The notes: generated by a model from the sequence alone, not told the origin. Numbered from the stretch's first letter, positions 1 through 14,500 are shown. The stretch is 64,000 nt of DNA from Ancylostoma caninum (GCA_037903475.1 JBAJFG010000080.1:1364001-1428000); one strand, 5' to 3'. Program-made: numbers and translations.

Positions 1-2158
1 TCTCCAATCTCTGCGCACTTTCCCGCCCTCTTCTTTGCGGCGTTTCCCCAGCTATCTTTCCCCGTGAAACAGACTGTACGAAGTTCTCTTTCATCTCATC
101 TTGCACGAAGTCGCGCTTATTTTGAGTCCTGTTACTGCAGAAGTCTGGTCTCATCACTCTTGTTTACAACAAAAATTCTCACTACTCATCAAAACTGTAC
201 ACTACTGGAAGACATTACAAGTCGATTTTCATCCCCATTGCTGGGCTGGCCTACAAGATACTTCTGCCCTTCTTTCCTTTTTTTCAGTTGAACGCTGGCA
301 AAACCACGAAAGCGGTCTCGTTTCGTTGTAAACATGGAATCGCACTTAGGCCCATGGAATATAAACTTTTCTTACATCTGTATACGACTTTGAAGAACAC
401 CACTTCTCATATCGAAAAAGCACAATCGATTGTGAGAGCATAGCGAAGTCTTGAAAGTTTTCAATATCCCATTAATGCTTGAGTATTCGGTATCAACTGA
501 AAAGAAATGGAATTACGCACTCGCACGCCAAACAAATGCGCTGTCTAGACTGATAATTTGGAGGTTGAGGTCTCCGCGGACTCGGGCATAATTGCCACGA
601 CAGCCGGCTATCGCCGCGATCGGCATTGCCACCGAAAAGGACAGCCCCGAATAAGGAGATTTCAGAAATGAGCGATGGGAAGCGATGCGATCGATATGCA
701 TAGGTTCCACAGCCGCTATGCAATTTCGAATCAGAACGATATATTGGCATTGACTGGCGATCAGTAGCGATGTGATATGGAAATAGATATGTATCTTTTC
801 CACTGTCGCAATCGCTATTATCGCTGGTTAATTTTGAAGTGGCGAAGTCTGCGGATACGCCTAACGTTCACGCTGGAGCACATTATACAGCGGATAGCCC
901 CTTTGGTTAATATTAAAATTCAAAATCCTGCGCGGTCTCGACCTTGTGTATTAGACTTCAACTATCGAGGCCCGCAGCACGCGCCGCACAACGTGGCGCT
1001 CTGCCCGGGTGTGAAGCGTTATACCTGGGAAGAGCAGCGCAACCAAGAACTGTGATTGGCCTTTTCGACGAATCGACCACTCACGGAGCTCGGCCACCCC
1101 GCCCTCCGCAGGTATAACGCACCGCACTCGCTCTTCCCGTCTGCGCATCCACACATTTCTCTGAGGTCACATTTCTAACTCTCGTCGCATCCTTCTGATT
1201 TCCGTTATTTACTATCTAAGCAAGTGGTAAGGAGCGTGTGCACGGGTCTCAACCACCGAATTTTCTGTAAGGTACACTTCAGCTCCTCCATTTGGGTCGC
1301 AGAAGAAAAGCCCGAAGAATTTAAGAAAAGCGCACGTTACGAGTGAACTCCACGTATAGTGCCGTTCTATCACTTTTGCTTCCACTGAACACCGCCCATC
1401 TGGCTTGCCGCGCAGCACCACCCATGCAGAGCGGCGGACCAGTAAAACTGTTGATGTTGAAACTGTTGATGTGACCCAAACACTAGGGACTGAAAAGAGA
1501 CAAAGGAAAATGGTGGGAAACGTAGACAAAACATCAATACCAGTAACCCACCAGCTGGCCTGCTGCTTTGCATGGGTGGTGCGGGGCGGCAGATCAGGTA
1601 GGTAGTATAGTCTGTTCCAGCGGGGAACATAGTTATGAAGATGTTAGAACAAGAGAGAAAGTAAGAAATAATGTTATTCGAAAATGTGTTATACGAGCTT
1701 CAAAGAGATTGAGTTATAAAATAAAATATTGATTGTACCAGATTTGTTCTGTTTTCATTGTCATTCCGGAAACTTTTCAAACCACCCCTCGTATAATGGT
1801 GCTTTTCATTTGGAGAGGCAAGCGAGAAATGCAGATCATAGGCAAAAATACTTGGAATAATATCGTCGTTTTTGGAACGGACTATGCGATGCATATGTGA
1901 TTGACCTACATTGTACTTCTATATTGCATATTTCGTAAGAGAGCGTACTCGCTATAAATCAGGAGGAACGTTTTTATCGACTATTGCGCAACGAAGGCAA
2001 CTGGATAGAAATAGGGGAGAAAAGGGAATACAAAAACTATGCGGGTACGATACGGCAGATAATGCAGAGCTTGCAGTTTGGCGTGGAACTCGCAATGTGA
2101 CGCACACTCGCAATGTGACGAACAAACGCCTGTATTTCGTCGTTTTTTGAAGCAAACA
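1..2158. other. Upstream region without recognised gene
   Basis: I see no convincing coding exon here. The open frames are short, overlap on both strands and carry no family motif. The only structured part is the fold-back at 1,397-1,598. The stretch is taken as 5' flank of the GRAF-type gene. Confidence 0.5.
1397..1598. repeat. Imperfect fold-back (MITE-like) element
   Basis: The left arm around 1,397-1,437 contains GCACCACCCATGCAGAGC. The right arm around 1,557-1,598 contains its near reverse complement (GCTTTGCATGGGTGGTGC). The arms pair imperfectly over about 40 bp around a 120-bp core. No ORF inside suggests a transposase, so this is either a non-autonomous element or a simple inverted duplication. 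Confidence 0.5.
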
Positions 2159-2508
2159 GTGGCGAGGGGAGTGGGAGAGAGCTTCCGTGTATTGCTCGGG
2201 ACCCGCGGCGGAGCACTGTCCGTGAGGAAACCGGGTGGCCGAGAATTCCCGGGGCGGCGACTTGTCCCAAAATTAGGCGTCAATTGCGGGGGACCAGGTG
2301 CGGCGCACGACTTTTATGTCCGTGCGTTTCGTGACTTTCAACGTCGCTGCTCCAGCTGTTCCTCATTGATTATTCGCATCTCCATCTGTTTATATAGTTG
2401 CACTACTTCTGAATCATCGCCCGAACCCCGTTTAGGGTTGAACACGAGTGCATTGTCGCCGGGTGCGTTGGTGTCGTGCTGCTTCGCGCCATCCGTCGTC
2501 GCTAGGAG
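2159..2508 (+). promoter_or_regulatory. GC-rich promoter / 5' UTR of GRAF gene
   Basis: Base composition shifts to GC-rich, CpG-containing DNA immediately before the start codon of the GRAF-type gene, in contrast to the AT-rich flanks. The start lies in the context GCTAGGAGATGGTG with a stop codon (TAG) just upstream in another frame. I cannot place the transcription start. Whether the message is trans-spliced to a leader is not visible. Confidence 0.4.
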
Positions 2509-5500
2509 ATGGTGCTGAAGCCGCTCGAGTTCTCGGAGTGCATCGCCGACACGCCGTGGTTCCGTCAGAACCTGCACGAGCACGAGGTCGCTCTCGAGGA
2601 CGCCTACAAGAGCATCAAGAACATCGAGACGCAGTGTCGTGAGCTCATCTCCTGCACGAGAAGTGAGTCTCCTTTCCTTGTCCTTTGGCTTTTCTTTTTA
2701 ACTTTCCTTTCGAGAAAACTGCGTTTGTACGCGTTCCTAGTATTATTTATTTCATTATGTTTACATTATGCTTTACATCATTTCATTTATTTTATTAACC
2801 ATTACAAAGTACTGCAAACCCATTACAAAGTACTGAAATACATTACTATAGAAGGTTCATGCTTATACGTAAAGCTTCAGGCCTACGTTTTATGCTCTGT
2901 TTCCATAACGGAAGTCTCTCTCTTTCTTTTTTGGTTTTTTTTTCTTTCTCTGATATTTCAACACCATAGATTTATTGATTTTGTTGTAATATGTCCATAA
3001 CGGCTCCTTTATGAGATGAATCTTTTCGTGGCTTAGCTGGATGCTGTATGTCGAATTGGCCTATGGAAAGAAACTATGTCACTTTTAGTGACGCATGCAG
3101 ACCTCTCCCCCTTCTAGCTTCACCTAAAACGCATTCACTTAAAAAAAATAAAAGATCACCAGAGTGCAAATGCGTGAAAAGCGCAATTACTCAGTAAAAA
3201 TTTTTTAAAAATGTCACAAATCAGCCGTTAGACGTTCGAATTCCTCCTTCCCCTTACCGATTAGTGCAGAAAGGTTATATTCCGATGTTTAGAACGTATA
3301 AATGTAATACAAGAAAGGAAGTGTAGACATAAAATGAGATGGAAAGCTTCATAATTCTGAAAATGTTATAGTAATACCAAAACCTTTTCTATTTCCACCT
3401 ACTTGTTACTTGAAGACCGTATTATTCCTCCTTAGTCTTGGAAGAGTAGGTCCTCCAGCCTCCTAAGTTCTTATCGGTCATTGGCTACATATTGCCATGA
3501 TCATTCTAATATTTCTTCAATTTGTTTTCTTCGACGATCCGGTGGTCTTCTAGATTAAATTTCTTCTTCTTTTTTCTTTTGGAAGTGCCCAATGAGAATC
3601 TTCAGTTTCTGAATTTTTATATTTCTGGCTTAGATTGAAGACTTGTCGCATTTTTTTGCTCTTAGGTTCTACTGAGCAACGAGGACATTCTTTTCTCGAT
3701 TTACTTTGTTTGTGAAGGGTCGCATTATGATATATCGTAATGTACAGAATAAGTGCATAAATAAATTCTTCAAAAGTTGATCTTCGTTACAACAGTGAAC
3801 CCTCTGTACTCAAGGGTTGATGTTCGTTACGGGAGTGGGTTCTTTGTTCCATCTAATAGTGAGACCACCAGACATTCATGTTCTTTGCCCATTATGACAA
3901 ATGAGATAGTTTGCGGTCCAGTTTGTACTGTAAGTCGATTTCGGCAGTAACTAGTCTTTCTTGTGCATGCATTTGATTGTTTTATCTCGGTAAAGTGCTT
4001 TTTTCAAAGCATTTTATCGATAGTTGAACTCAGAGAAAAGGGCTGACCAGAGATTTGGGTCTGATTGAAACTGAGGAAAAGCTGAGGGATACATAGGGAC
4101 ATTTTAAGAAACGTAATTTCCTTCATTTTCTCGGTCGTATAAGATGACTTGATGTTATATGATACAAAACGGGAAGTATGGCATTTGTTTTCAGTTTTTT
4201 TGTTGGAATAATGAATTATGTTTTATTGATTATTTATTTATATTCGATCGGATAAATTGGTCCCTTTTTGACTCAGTGTGGAAAAAAATTCGAAAGTTCT
4301 GCTCGAGCAGGGCTTCCATGACTATGCATTCATAAAATCCATCCAAATTGTAGCCATTTCAAAGAAATCGCTGTCAATATTGTACGAATTTGAAGATTTT
4401 CCTCTCGTAATTGCCAAAATTGAAAAGTGATTTCCTCGATTGAGAACAGATCAAATTACCTGGCAGCGAGAGTCTATGCTACCTTTATGGAAGAAACTAA
4501 TGAATTTTGAAAGCCTGTCTACATTTCATTTTTTTTTTTCGTTTCGTTTCCTGTCTCCACATCCATTTTATACAGTAGCGCTACTTTTTTGGGGTCGTAG
4601 TTTGTGCACTATAATACATTATTTCACATAATCTCAAATTTTGCCCAGAATAACGCTGGTCTCATTATTACCATCATTTCGCATGACACTTCTATTTTAG
4701 TACCGAAATCCGCGCCTCTTTTCAATTCCCTATAGCAATTCCATCGTAACTCTACAGAAGCAGGGTTGCGATTTCAAATTGATGTGATATCCGTGCTCAG
4801 CACCTCACTCTTCCTGTGCAGTGTTTCAGCAAAAAAAAAAAAATCGGAAAACTTTCGGGGCCCCGAATGGGCGTGGTGCTCATTTTTGTTAATGAATCCT
4901 TTGCAACTATTTGATGAGGCTGGGAAGTCCTAGGTGAATAACAGGCTCTCCAATTTGAATTCTGGTGAAGAACCACATTAATTAAAACATTTGATGGCAG
5001 GTTGGTGGTTTAAGATCGTACGTCTAACTCAGAACTGACATTCATTCTCATTTTAGCACTTAGTTTTGGTCCTGTATTGGCTCTTCTGTGATCATAGCAT
5101 TCTTGTTCTACAAACAGAACACTATGAAAAGTTTTGGAGAACCTCAGGCGCTACCAGTGTAAATGTTCCAGCCTTCTTTTCAACTTGTATTGTATTTGTT
5201 TGCAAATGTTATAAAAATCAAAGCAGTGGAATTGACGAAACCTGCGACAAGAAATTCTTGATTATTTCAAATGTGACCTTCGATTTCTTCCAGGATCTAT
5301 ACCATATAATCATTTCGTGGCAAACTTTCCAAACTTGCAATCTTTAATATTCGAATGCATTCATGGAATATTTCGTGACGTGCTGCTTTCGCAAGCTGAA
5401 CCGTAGCAATAGTTAATGGAAACTATGGCCGATGTTTTCTACTTTAAACGGAACCGTTTGCACAGGCTCTTCTTTCCTTTAAATGAATTTTTTATCGTAG

Positions 5501-8500
5501 GCCTCAGGCCTTAGGTAGTTCCATACTTTTTTTCGTTTCTAAACCCTAGAATTACAGGGTCTATTCTTCAGATCAAGTGGTCACTTTTGATGTGGCACCA
5601 TTGATCTGATTGATCAGCATCTTCTAAGCAGTTCTTTTTTCTCTTCTTCTTGAACGGTGGTATTATGACACATTGTTTGCTTGTTCGCCATGTTGTCATA
5701 GTTCTCTCGTGAGATGATTCATATCGTTGACCGCTATTCATCAGAAATGCATCAAAAAACAACTTTGGCCGTCTTGGATAGTTTCGTATTGAATTTCCCG
5801 AGAGTTTTCGCTTATGTGGGGGTTTTTTAGCAGCCGCTATTGTTTGACATGCACGTGACAATATTGGCATGTTGGGGAAAGTATCGAGGCATTTTTTTCG
5901 GAGTGGTTTCCATCCTGCCTGTTATCATCGCAGAAGCTTTTTTTGGAACTTGTAGCCACCATTTGTTGGGAGACGGTTTTACCGTTCAAATATCTTTTTG
6001 TAACGTGTTTTGAGAGTTCAGCCGGTTACATTGTTACTCATCACTTCAATTCTTCCCTATGAAATGTGTGATTTTAGATCAATCGAATATGTGGACTTTG
6101 TTTTGTCCCTAATTCGTTTTTTCCCTCTCCTATTCAACCAAATATTTTTAATGTTTTTCTTAATTCTTGCGTCTACTTCCGAATCATTAACAACTCTTGC
6201 TATGCCCTTGTGAAGGACATCACCAGGATGTAATATACTGTACGATCCATATTTATATGCTAACTTTTAATTGACTGCTGTAACTTTATCCAAGGGAATT
6301 CTGGTCAACAAAGAAAGGACAGAAACCTTATTCAAAGGACGCGTAGAACTATGAGTATCTTTTTTAATGCTATCGAGGAAGCGATTGCGATCTTCCTATA
6401 CCACAATCATGTTCGTAAGCTACATCCTGACCAGTACAGTTTTTTAAGATACTTTACAAGTCTCATAACTGTGTCAGTAACTGCTCAGTACTCTGTTCCA
6501 CCAAACGGGGCGAATATAGCCTAGTTTATCCAAATCTGAGAACAGCGCTGCAACTGGTCTGTTCGTTAGTTTATTCAATGTATTCTTGAGGCTTGAAAAA
6601 AAGCTTTCGGAATAGCATATGGTCTATAGTCTGTCCGAAACGACGAGTCCGCCCACGCACGCGGGGATCGAGAGGCGACGCGGCTGGGACGGATGCTGTT
6701 AGCCCCCACGTCGTCCACGTCGCAGCCAAATCATTGGTGAATATCATGAAGATAACGATGAAACGTGATACGCAGATTAGAGGTGATGACGTGAAGCGCA
6801 GGTAAACGTGGCAGCCTCTGGATCCCCGCGTGCGTGCACGGACTACGTTGTTTCGGACGGACTATACTAGCTCAAAGAAGGCGCCTGATCTGACATTGTC
6901 TGCAATTACGACTTTGCCTGCAGAGTGCGTCTGGAAGGATATTTTAGCGAATGGCAGTAGGGAAACATAAGATTGGAAGGAATAACGCCATACGCATATC
7001 AAAAAAGTGCAAAAAAATAGATCAGTCAGCCGAAACAATGATGAGTTCGTAGTTGCGGACAAAGTCGGATCTCTGTGGGCTAATAGACTGTAGTTGTGTG
7101 GCTGTTTTTTTTTTGAGGAATTGTGAATATAAACCTAGCCGTTGATGAAAACTGTTCTACGGATTCATCACGAGTAGTACCTTCAAATGACGTTTCACTA
7201 ACACCTAAAAATTCTGCCAAATTACTCACTTCTAGAGTATTCCAAATGTGAGATCTTCAGTGTATTCCTTTTACCTTGATTCTTCACAATGTGAGAGGTG
7301 ATTTATGACTCGTTCAGGACACTACCTGAACTTACACTGATCACTTGTTTTTTGAAATTTCTGGTCTTTTTCATTTTTCAGCCAGAAAATTCTATCTAGT
7401 TTTTCTTCTTTTGACGCAAAATGTTTTGGCTGTTGCAATGACTATAGAGATTTCATCAGACCTTTTTCACATCATTTACGTTTGCGTCAAATAGTTATGG
7501 TGTCACAGTAAGTGACTCATCTTTTCTCGACTTATACTTATACAAGTCTAGCTGTTGAAGTTTTCCAAGTCTCCATATCAATGGATATTAAGGAGATATT
7601 GCTATTTGCAGAGCTTTCACTTGCTCAACGAGCCTTTGCGAAGACACTGACAGAGTTCAAAATTGAAACTGTGGGAACGACGCAGACTGACGATGAAAGA
7701 GTTATTGGTAGAGTTTAAATATCTTTTTCTTTTCAAATCAAATACGCACTTGCTGTTCCACTTACAGGTAATTGTTTGCGTGAATACGGCAAACTTATCA
7801 ATCAGGTAGAGGAGGAACGTACGAAAATTCTCAATGAAGCCGAATCCCACTACTTGGAGCCTCTCAAAAAGTACTTACTCACGCCTTACTCAGTTGTCCT
7901 GCTACGCTCTTTTCATATCTTCTCCTTGTGGCTGTCACCGTATGGTAATTTATTCCGATTTAGATTTCGAGTGGAGGCGATTGGTCGGACTTTACATGAA
8001 GAGAAGAGGAAGTATGAGAAGGAGAGTGCTAAGTTCTATCAAAGCCTCGAAAAGCATCTCCATTTGAGTACGGTATGTGCACACTACATTTACTCATATA
8101 TGCTTGTATCGAAGCTTTGGTTTCTTGGAGTTGGATCACCTATTTTCCTGAGTCCTCCCACTTTTTTCTTCAAACCTTTAAAATACTTTATATTCAAAAC
8201 GCGAATCTCGGTGCTTTGTTATTTACCTGTACACGGTAAATTCTATAGACGTTTTGAAATGAGAAGAGTTTCTTTTTTTATTTAGATTGTACAACTGTTT
8301 TATCTCCAGTTTTATGTTTTTCCATGAACAGCTGAACAATTTCCATGACGCTGTTCCTTAAAACTCCCATGTCTCACTGTTTTGCTAGTGCTGCATCTGC
8401 TTCCATTTTTGCCAGGGTCACCGCATTAGTTGTTTTCTTGGGGAATATTTGTGGAGGAGAGAAGTTTCAAAATATATTGCATCTATCAAGCGTACATTGA

Positions 8501-11500
8501 AAATTGGAAGGTCGTTACAGAAGCGCGGAAATCTGGCTCTGGAAGAAATATAGAAATACGCTCACCTGTGTTTGCAAATTGATGTCTCTAGTGTATTGAT
8601 TGTTCCCTGCTCATGCTATTGTAGCCCTTACTTACTTTAACTTCACCACATTTAGGTGAGGAAAAACGACTTTCGCGAAGCTGATGCACAATTGGATATA
8701 CAACAGCACAGTTTCTGCAAAGCTTCTTTGCAATATGTTGCTGAGATCCAATCGGTTCAAGAGAGAATGAAGTTCGAGTTTGTTGAAACACTCAGTTCAT
8801 TCCTCTATTCATGGCTGACATTCTACCACGTCGGTGCGTTAAAACAGCCTTCATCGTGTTCCTTCCTTGTTGTTCGCTTGTTTCATGGACTACTTTAGGA
8901 CATGTAATCCATGAAGACTTCAAGCCGTTCCTGGATGGTGTGCAAGACAGGGTGCAAAAGGTTTGTTTATATCGACTGAGCACGTTGAAGAAGTCTGAAC
9001 TTTCTTTTTCTTATAATTTCAATTAAGACCAAAGACAGTTACATGGCCACAATTGCTGAGGCAGAGGAACTGAAGGAGAAAATGCTCAAAACGCATACAA
9101 AAGCGGTAAACATTTTTACTTTTTTGAACTTCCATCATTAACTCAATGTCTGGATGAGTAAATTATCTTCAGGGTCAAGCAAGCAATCCCCCTGGGACGA
9201 TTGCAGGTGGCTCAGAACGTTCATCTACTATCAAACAAGGTTATGTTTACATGCAAGAAAAAAGCAAACTACCGAGTGGGTTCCCTTTGCTTTCGTTTAT
9301 GCCTTCCACTGACACTGCTTCTAGGCTACGATTTATTGCTGTTTTATTTAGAGACAATAGGCAGAGATGTGCTGGCGGGGAAGTGGACCAAATACTATTG
9401 TGTGTATTCCAAAGAAACCAGGATATTCACAATGATTCCGATTACAGCAACATCGAAGACGGTATGGTTTTCGCTCTGTAGTCTGACCTTGGTTTACTTG
9501 AGTTCATTTCACCAGAAAATTTGCTACATCAATGTCACATCGTCTTCCACTCTATTTAGTTCTATTCTGAGTTGTGGTGTAAGTAGATGGTGGAGTGAAA
9601 AGCTCCTTCTTTCATGGATAATAATCTCCTTGCCCTTGATCGCTGAAAATGGTTTGTAATCGAGAAGCTCCCAGTCCGGGTAGCGATCTTAATGACAAAA
9701 ATGACAACAGGAGTAATCGTGGAATCCGGAGGCAAATATTTTTGGTTTTTCTTCCCCCATATGACGTCAGTTTATTGATGTGCAACATTCCTGTTTTGCC
9801 TTCGCTCTATCCTATCGAACTTATTGTTGGGACCTACGAGAGCGTTGGCGAAACGAAACGTAGAGGGTACGACGGAAGTCTTTGTACAAACATAATCGTT
9901 TTAATCGTTTGCAAAGAGGAGGTTGAGGAAACTAATATTCAGTACTTGTTTATACCTTAATTTGCAAGTATAAATATTATTTCCAATCCTAAAGATATTC
10001 TACCCAGGAGAGAGAAAACACCCCCAGAAGTTTCCACGATGGATTTAAGAGAGATGATCTTTGCTCAAGTTTCGCAAGAACTCTTGCAAGAAAGCGAAAC
10101 GATCAGTTCACTTTACCAAACCCCAAATCAGCATGTACACATGTAAAATGTGCATAGAATTAGGTTACTAGCGTAGCACTGCTGCTATAATTCTCGAGGA
10201 CTGTAGCATCCTACGTCGCCGTTGCTGGCGACTGTGACACCAGTCCTCCGCCGATGTTGTCGATCGCCATTCGCCGACTTCGACGGCCGCGACTGCGACG
10301 TCGGTGCATATCGATTGGTCGCCAACGTTGGCGATCGGCCTCGCCAGCGACGGCAACGCAACGTGCTATACTCCTCTAGGAGTATAGCGCTACCTAAGTA
10401 GGAAAGAAATCACAGTACTTCGCCAGGGTATAGTGGTGATAGTGTGATTCCCACACTTGTGGGGAAGATTTTTGACCACTTGGGAGGGGGAACGAGTAGT
10501 GATATCTGTGATACCCTATCTCATTTCCTGAATTTTCTGAAGTTATTTCTGGCTGCTTTAGAAGGCTTCTCTTGCCTCTTATAAGAGTTGGAGTCTCTTC
10601 ACAGAGAATCAGGGAAGTAGCGCGAAGGAATCGACGTCAGTTACCTGTGCGCTTGCCTCGAGGGCTCACATATGCTTGTTCAGGCCTGTGATACCAGAGT
10701 AGTTATATTTGCAACTAAAAGTATCTTATTGAACAATTGATCCAAAAGAAGAGGTCGAATTAGTTTTTTCAAGCTCTTCTCATGATGTTAGGGGCGTTTA
10801 TGCATGCCTGAAGGTTTCGGTGCACCTTACAGTAGACCTTATTGTGCAAACTTACAGTTAAAACTCAAATCGGCTTTCTCAAATTGTGATTTTTCGTTGA
10901 ATATGTATGTGTGACTACAACATCCATACAAGCAGGGATTTCATAAGGAACGATTCACTGCGAACACTTTCTGTATTGATTCTGAAAGATTTCGATTGAA
11001 TTACACGCCAAGGTGTTAGAATACGCGCAATGGATTTTGATGGCTGTAGCCATTCGTTTATGAAGTTCTCAGTTACTCTGAAGGCACAGTATTGCGATAC
11101 TTCGAGTTTTCTCCTTTTTTTTTGCAGGACATGAAAGGCGCTCTGGGATTATCTGTCTCGTTTAAATTGAAAGAGTGTCTGCGTCGTTCTTCTGACAGTA
11201 TAGACAAAAGGTAAGATCATATGCAGTGATGGCTCAGATTCCACTTATTATTCCCCTTTCAGGTTTTGTTTCGATTTGATTGCTGATGAACGACCTGATG
11301 TGATGACTTTTCAAGCTCTTTCTGAAGAAGATCGTCGTCAATGGATTGATGCGATGGATGGGAAGCAGACGGTTAGTACAAGAAATGCTCACACTGTGTG
11401 TTCCGTTTTACCTGTCCATATTTAGGTCTATTCGCCAGGAGCCGGACCAGTGGCCACAACTCTTCAGAGTAGGTTTATTTTTCATACAACTCGATCTTGT

Positions 11501-14500
11501 CTCGATCATATGTGTCAAAGAAGGTGTATGGAAAAGGGAACAAAGCTGTAACTTCAAAAGCATCTCGTAGCTTTAGTATTTTTTGAAAGCTATATAGTTC
11601 GGCTGCGTCACTTTTTCGGAAGAGAAACAACTGAAAAATTCGACACCTTTGGTGATTTGATGGAGTCCGGATAGGAACTGGGTCTGTGGTTCACCCCTAT
11701 TCAAGCTGTTAGTGAAGAAAATGTCGTCAAATAAGGTAAAGTCACAATGTAACGTGCTGTGCCTGCATTTCTTCAGAGCATCGATGCTAGATGCATGTGT
11801 CTACATATATGATGAAGGATGAGCATAGTAACAGCCCTGATGAAACTCAACTGGAAATCAGGTGCCGGCTGCGCGATGTTTTCATTCTGGATGTAAATGC
11901 CGCGTTGACTGGATTCTGGGGAAATCCGTCGCGAGTGAATGCGTGCGTTTGACGCGCGACTGAGGCACGCGTCTAGTACAAATTGTTCTTGTGAGGAAAT
12001 ACTGGAGCACCCGCATTGATCCTCGTTTCCTATGCACAATGAAAGAAAACGCGGTCACTCAAATGTGGAATTCCAAAAGCCCTGCATCTGTTTGATTTCT
12101 TCCTTTCCTGCTAAGCAACGGCTTTTAGTTAACATACTTTGCCTTATTCTGCTGTACGTTCTTTTTTTTGTTTCTAGCTTCTCTGTATATGCCGCACACG
12201 CCTTGTGCTTCGTGTAGGTAGGTAATGAAAAGGGCTGTTTTGAGTGAAAATTCGCCTGGTCTCTCTGTGTTTTGCGTGAGTTGCTGTCGCACCATCCCTC
12301 TTTACGAATTTGGTCACTGGAAAGCTTTAATTTTCGTGTGTTACCCTCACACAGCGTACTCTGAATTCAGCAAACTGTTTAGCACTAGTGCAGAGGCAGA
12401 GTATACCCATCTCAGATATCGTTCTTGAGGCTACTACAGGAATAGGATCTATGTGAGCTGCTAAAATGAATTGTATACGTCAAACGATTACGACATGACA
12501 TGGTGCTACGGGTTGCCTGCATACATCAAGCGTGAACTACTGACACGAACCGCAATTGGTTGTGCCCGTACAGAATGGCGTATTGTCCATTTCGTTGGAA
12601 TCGATGTGTCGAAGATGTCCAAAATCGCAAATAAGATGGTATTCTGCCTTTAAGACACTTAGTAATTGTTGCGACTCATGTCATTGCTTATCTCGATGCA
12701 TGTAACATTAAAATCCATTGGATTAAAACCTCGAAATTCGACTTTCTGGAGCTTCTAGACCCATCAGTTTAGAGCAGGATGTGCTGAGTTTTCCGAAAGT
12801 GGACCGACCCAGAGTATACCCATCTCAGATATGGTTCTTGAGGCTACCACAGGAATAGGATCTATGTGAGCTGCTAAAATGAATTGTATGCGTCAAACGA
12901 TTACGACATGACATGGTGCTACGGGTTGCCGACCCAAGAAAGTCGATAATGCTGTTTTTCCTGCCGGTAGTTTCGTTTCATTGTCGGCCGCTGGCATCGT
13001 TTCACGACTCTTTGAAGTTGACAAAAAATACAAAATTAAAACGAAATTAGGAAAGCATGAAGTAACTTATAAAGGCGCCATGCCACTGAAACACTACTGA
13101 GTTTTAGAACGATATCAAAGCAATGAGAGCATCATTCTTGAGAGAAAACCAGCTCTCCAAGCAATTAAATCCCTACTTGGTAAAAGGGGAGAAGAAAAAT
13201 TACTAGGTCTAGCTTTACAGTACGAAGCAAGCTCGAGTCTTGGAAGTAGCTAATACCAGAAATAGAAATGGCGGCACACCAAATCATCTGGCGGCAATAT
13301 CCGTTCCCAGCACAACTCGATTGAACGACCCCATCCGATCCCTGATATTGGACGTTCAACTAGCCATGTCTTGGAAAAAGGGTTCAGATGCTGTTGTTCT
13401 GGTAGACCTGTCGGGGCAGTTCCTGAGGTTCCAATACGCTTAAAGTCACAGGCGCGATAATTTCCATGGTTGCTTTCTTTGGAAGTTCTTAGTTGTTTCC
13501 TAGTTTTTCATAGTGTCTGCGCTGTTTTTCTAAGTTCTAATCAAAATTTTGAAGATTATGAAGGGAAAAAGCTAAGTCTAGGTCTCAAATATTGGTCTAT
13601 TGTCTCAATATTTCCTCCGGTGATATTAATTGGTGCACTTATATACCGTTACAAGTTATGGTATCGAACACATGGAACTGATCCTGTCGCTGACGAAATG
13701 CTTCCTAAATAGCAAGAGACCGTTCTTTGTGGTGTTTAACAAGCAACGCGTAAACGAAGTAAATTAGCCCCAGTTGAAGTAGGCGGAAGTCAAGCGTCCC
13801 ACAAAGAAATTCTCGCGGTCGCCTTGCAACGGAGAAAACAACTAGTATAATCTCGTCTTCGATTTCATGGCGGCTCTCCCGAGGCCCAGAGTCGATAGCT
13901 ATTTCGACTTGGCCTAGCTTGACATCTAGTCCATTATCGGCAAACATTTAAGCTTTTTTCTGACAGAAGCTTGGAGCCATGCGGAAATCGACGTAAAATT
14001 GCGAAGGCGAAACCTTTTAAGTGCAGGTTCCCCCTTGTAACATGTGTGTAATTAGGTTTTAAGACCATCTACGCTTGTTTTACGTTATTGCATTGAAAGG
14101 CTACGACGTCAACTGCTGTTTGAATGTTTTAAGAGCATTTTGAAACATTTGAATAGTCATTTCTCTTAGCTGTTTCCACAATTCTGCGGATAGGACCACT
14201 CTCGAATCATCGCGTTATTATTTCCAACTTTTGCCTTGCTGGGAGCAGTGATGCTATGTTAGCACTGGGAATTTCTTTCACCATTGCGTTACCTCTGTGT
14301 TGCTGCACTATTTCATAGGTGGTTTTGTGTAGCTAGGTTCCTTGTACAGCTGTAATGTCAAACCGAAGTTGTCGTCTTTTGAGCGAAGCGAAGCGATTTT
14401 CTTCGATATGGTGAACAAAGGTGCTTCCCTTCCACCGAAGAAAGCCTCGTGCACGCTACGAAGTTCACACAATAGGGGATACCATGAATAGACCTGACAT

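Larger units (their letters stand above)
2663..7611. other. GRAF intron 1
   Basis: This is a 4.9-kb AT-rich intron. Apart from two adjacent repeats at 6,625-7,095 I recognise nothing in it. Open frames such as 5,568-5,870 on the - strand have no family motif. Long first introns often carry enhancers, but no specific site is identifiable by eye. Confidence 0.7.
2509..9105 (+). other. GRAF exons 1-7: BAR domain
   Basis: Exons are 2509-2662, 7612-7707, 7768-7870, 7964-8072, 8656-8833, 8899-8960 and 9028-9105, coding residues 1-260. Family-like stretches include [14 protein letters not shown] at the N-terminus, EKHLHLST at the end of exon 4 and the highly conserved [11 protein letters not shown] in exon 5. 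The long, charged, heptad-like helices fit a membrane-curving BAR dimer. The acceptor of exon 7 (AATTAAG) is weak compared with the others but is required by frame. Confidence 0.9.
9173..11371 (+). other. GRAF exons 8-11: PH domain
   Basis: Exons are 9173-9275, 9352-9461, 11128-11210 and 11263-11371, coding residues 261-395. The fold starts at [11 protein letters not shown], continues through [11 protein letters not shown] and ends with the family signature [14 protein letters not shown], whose invariant Trp marks the C-terminal PH helix. The exon 8 donor (A|GTGGGT) was chosen because only this cut keeps phase with exon 9. Family knowledge predicts PI(4,5)P2 or phosphatidylserine binding. Confidence 0.88.

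Noticed and set aside
9649..9960. 103-codon + ORF in GRAF intron 9 as an extra exon
   Set aside because: Exons 9 and 10 already join in phase with the expected family sequence, and the ORF has no domain or conserved splice sites.
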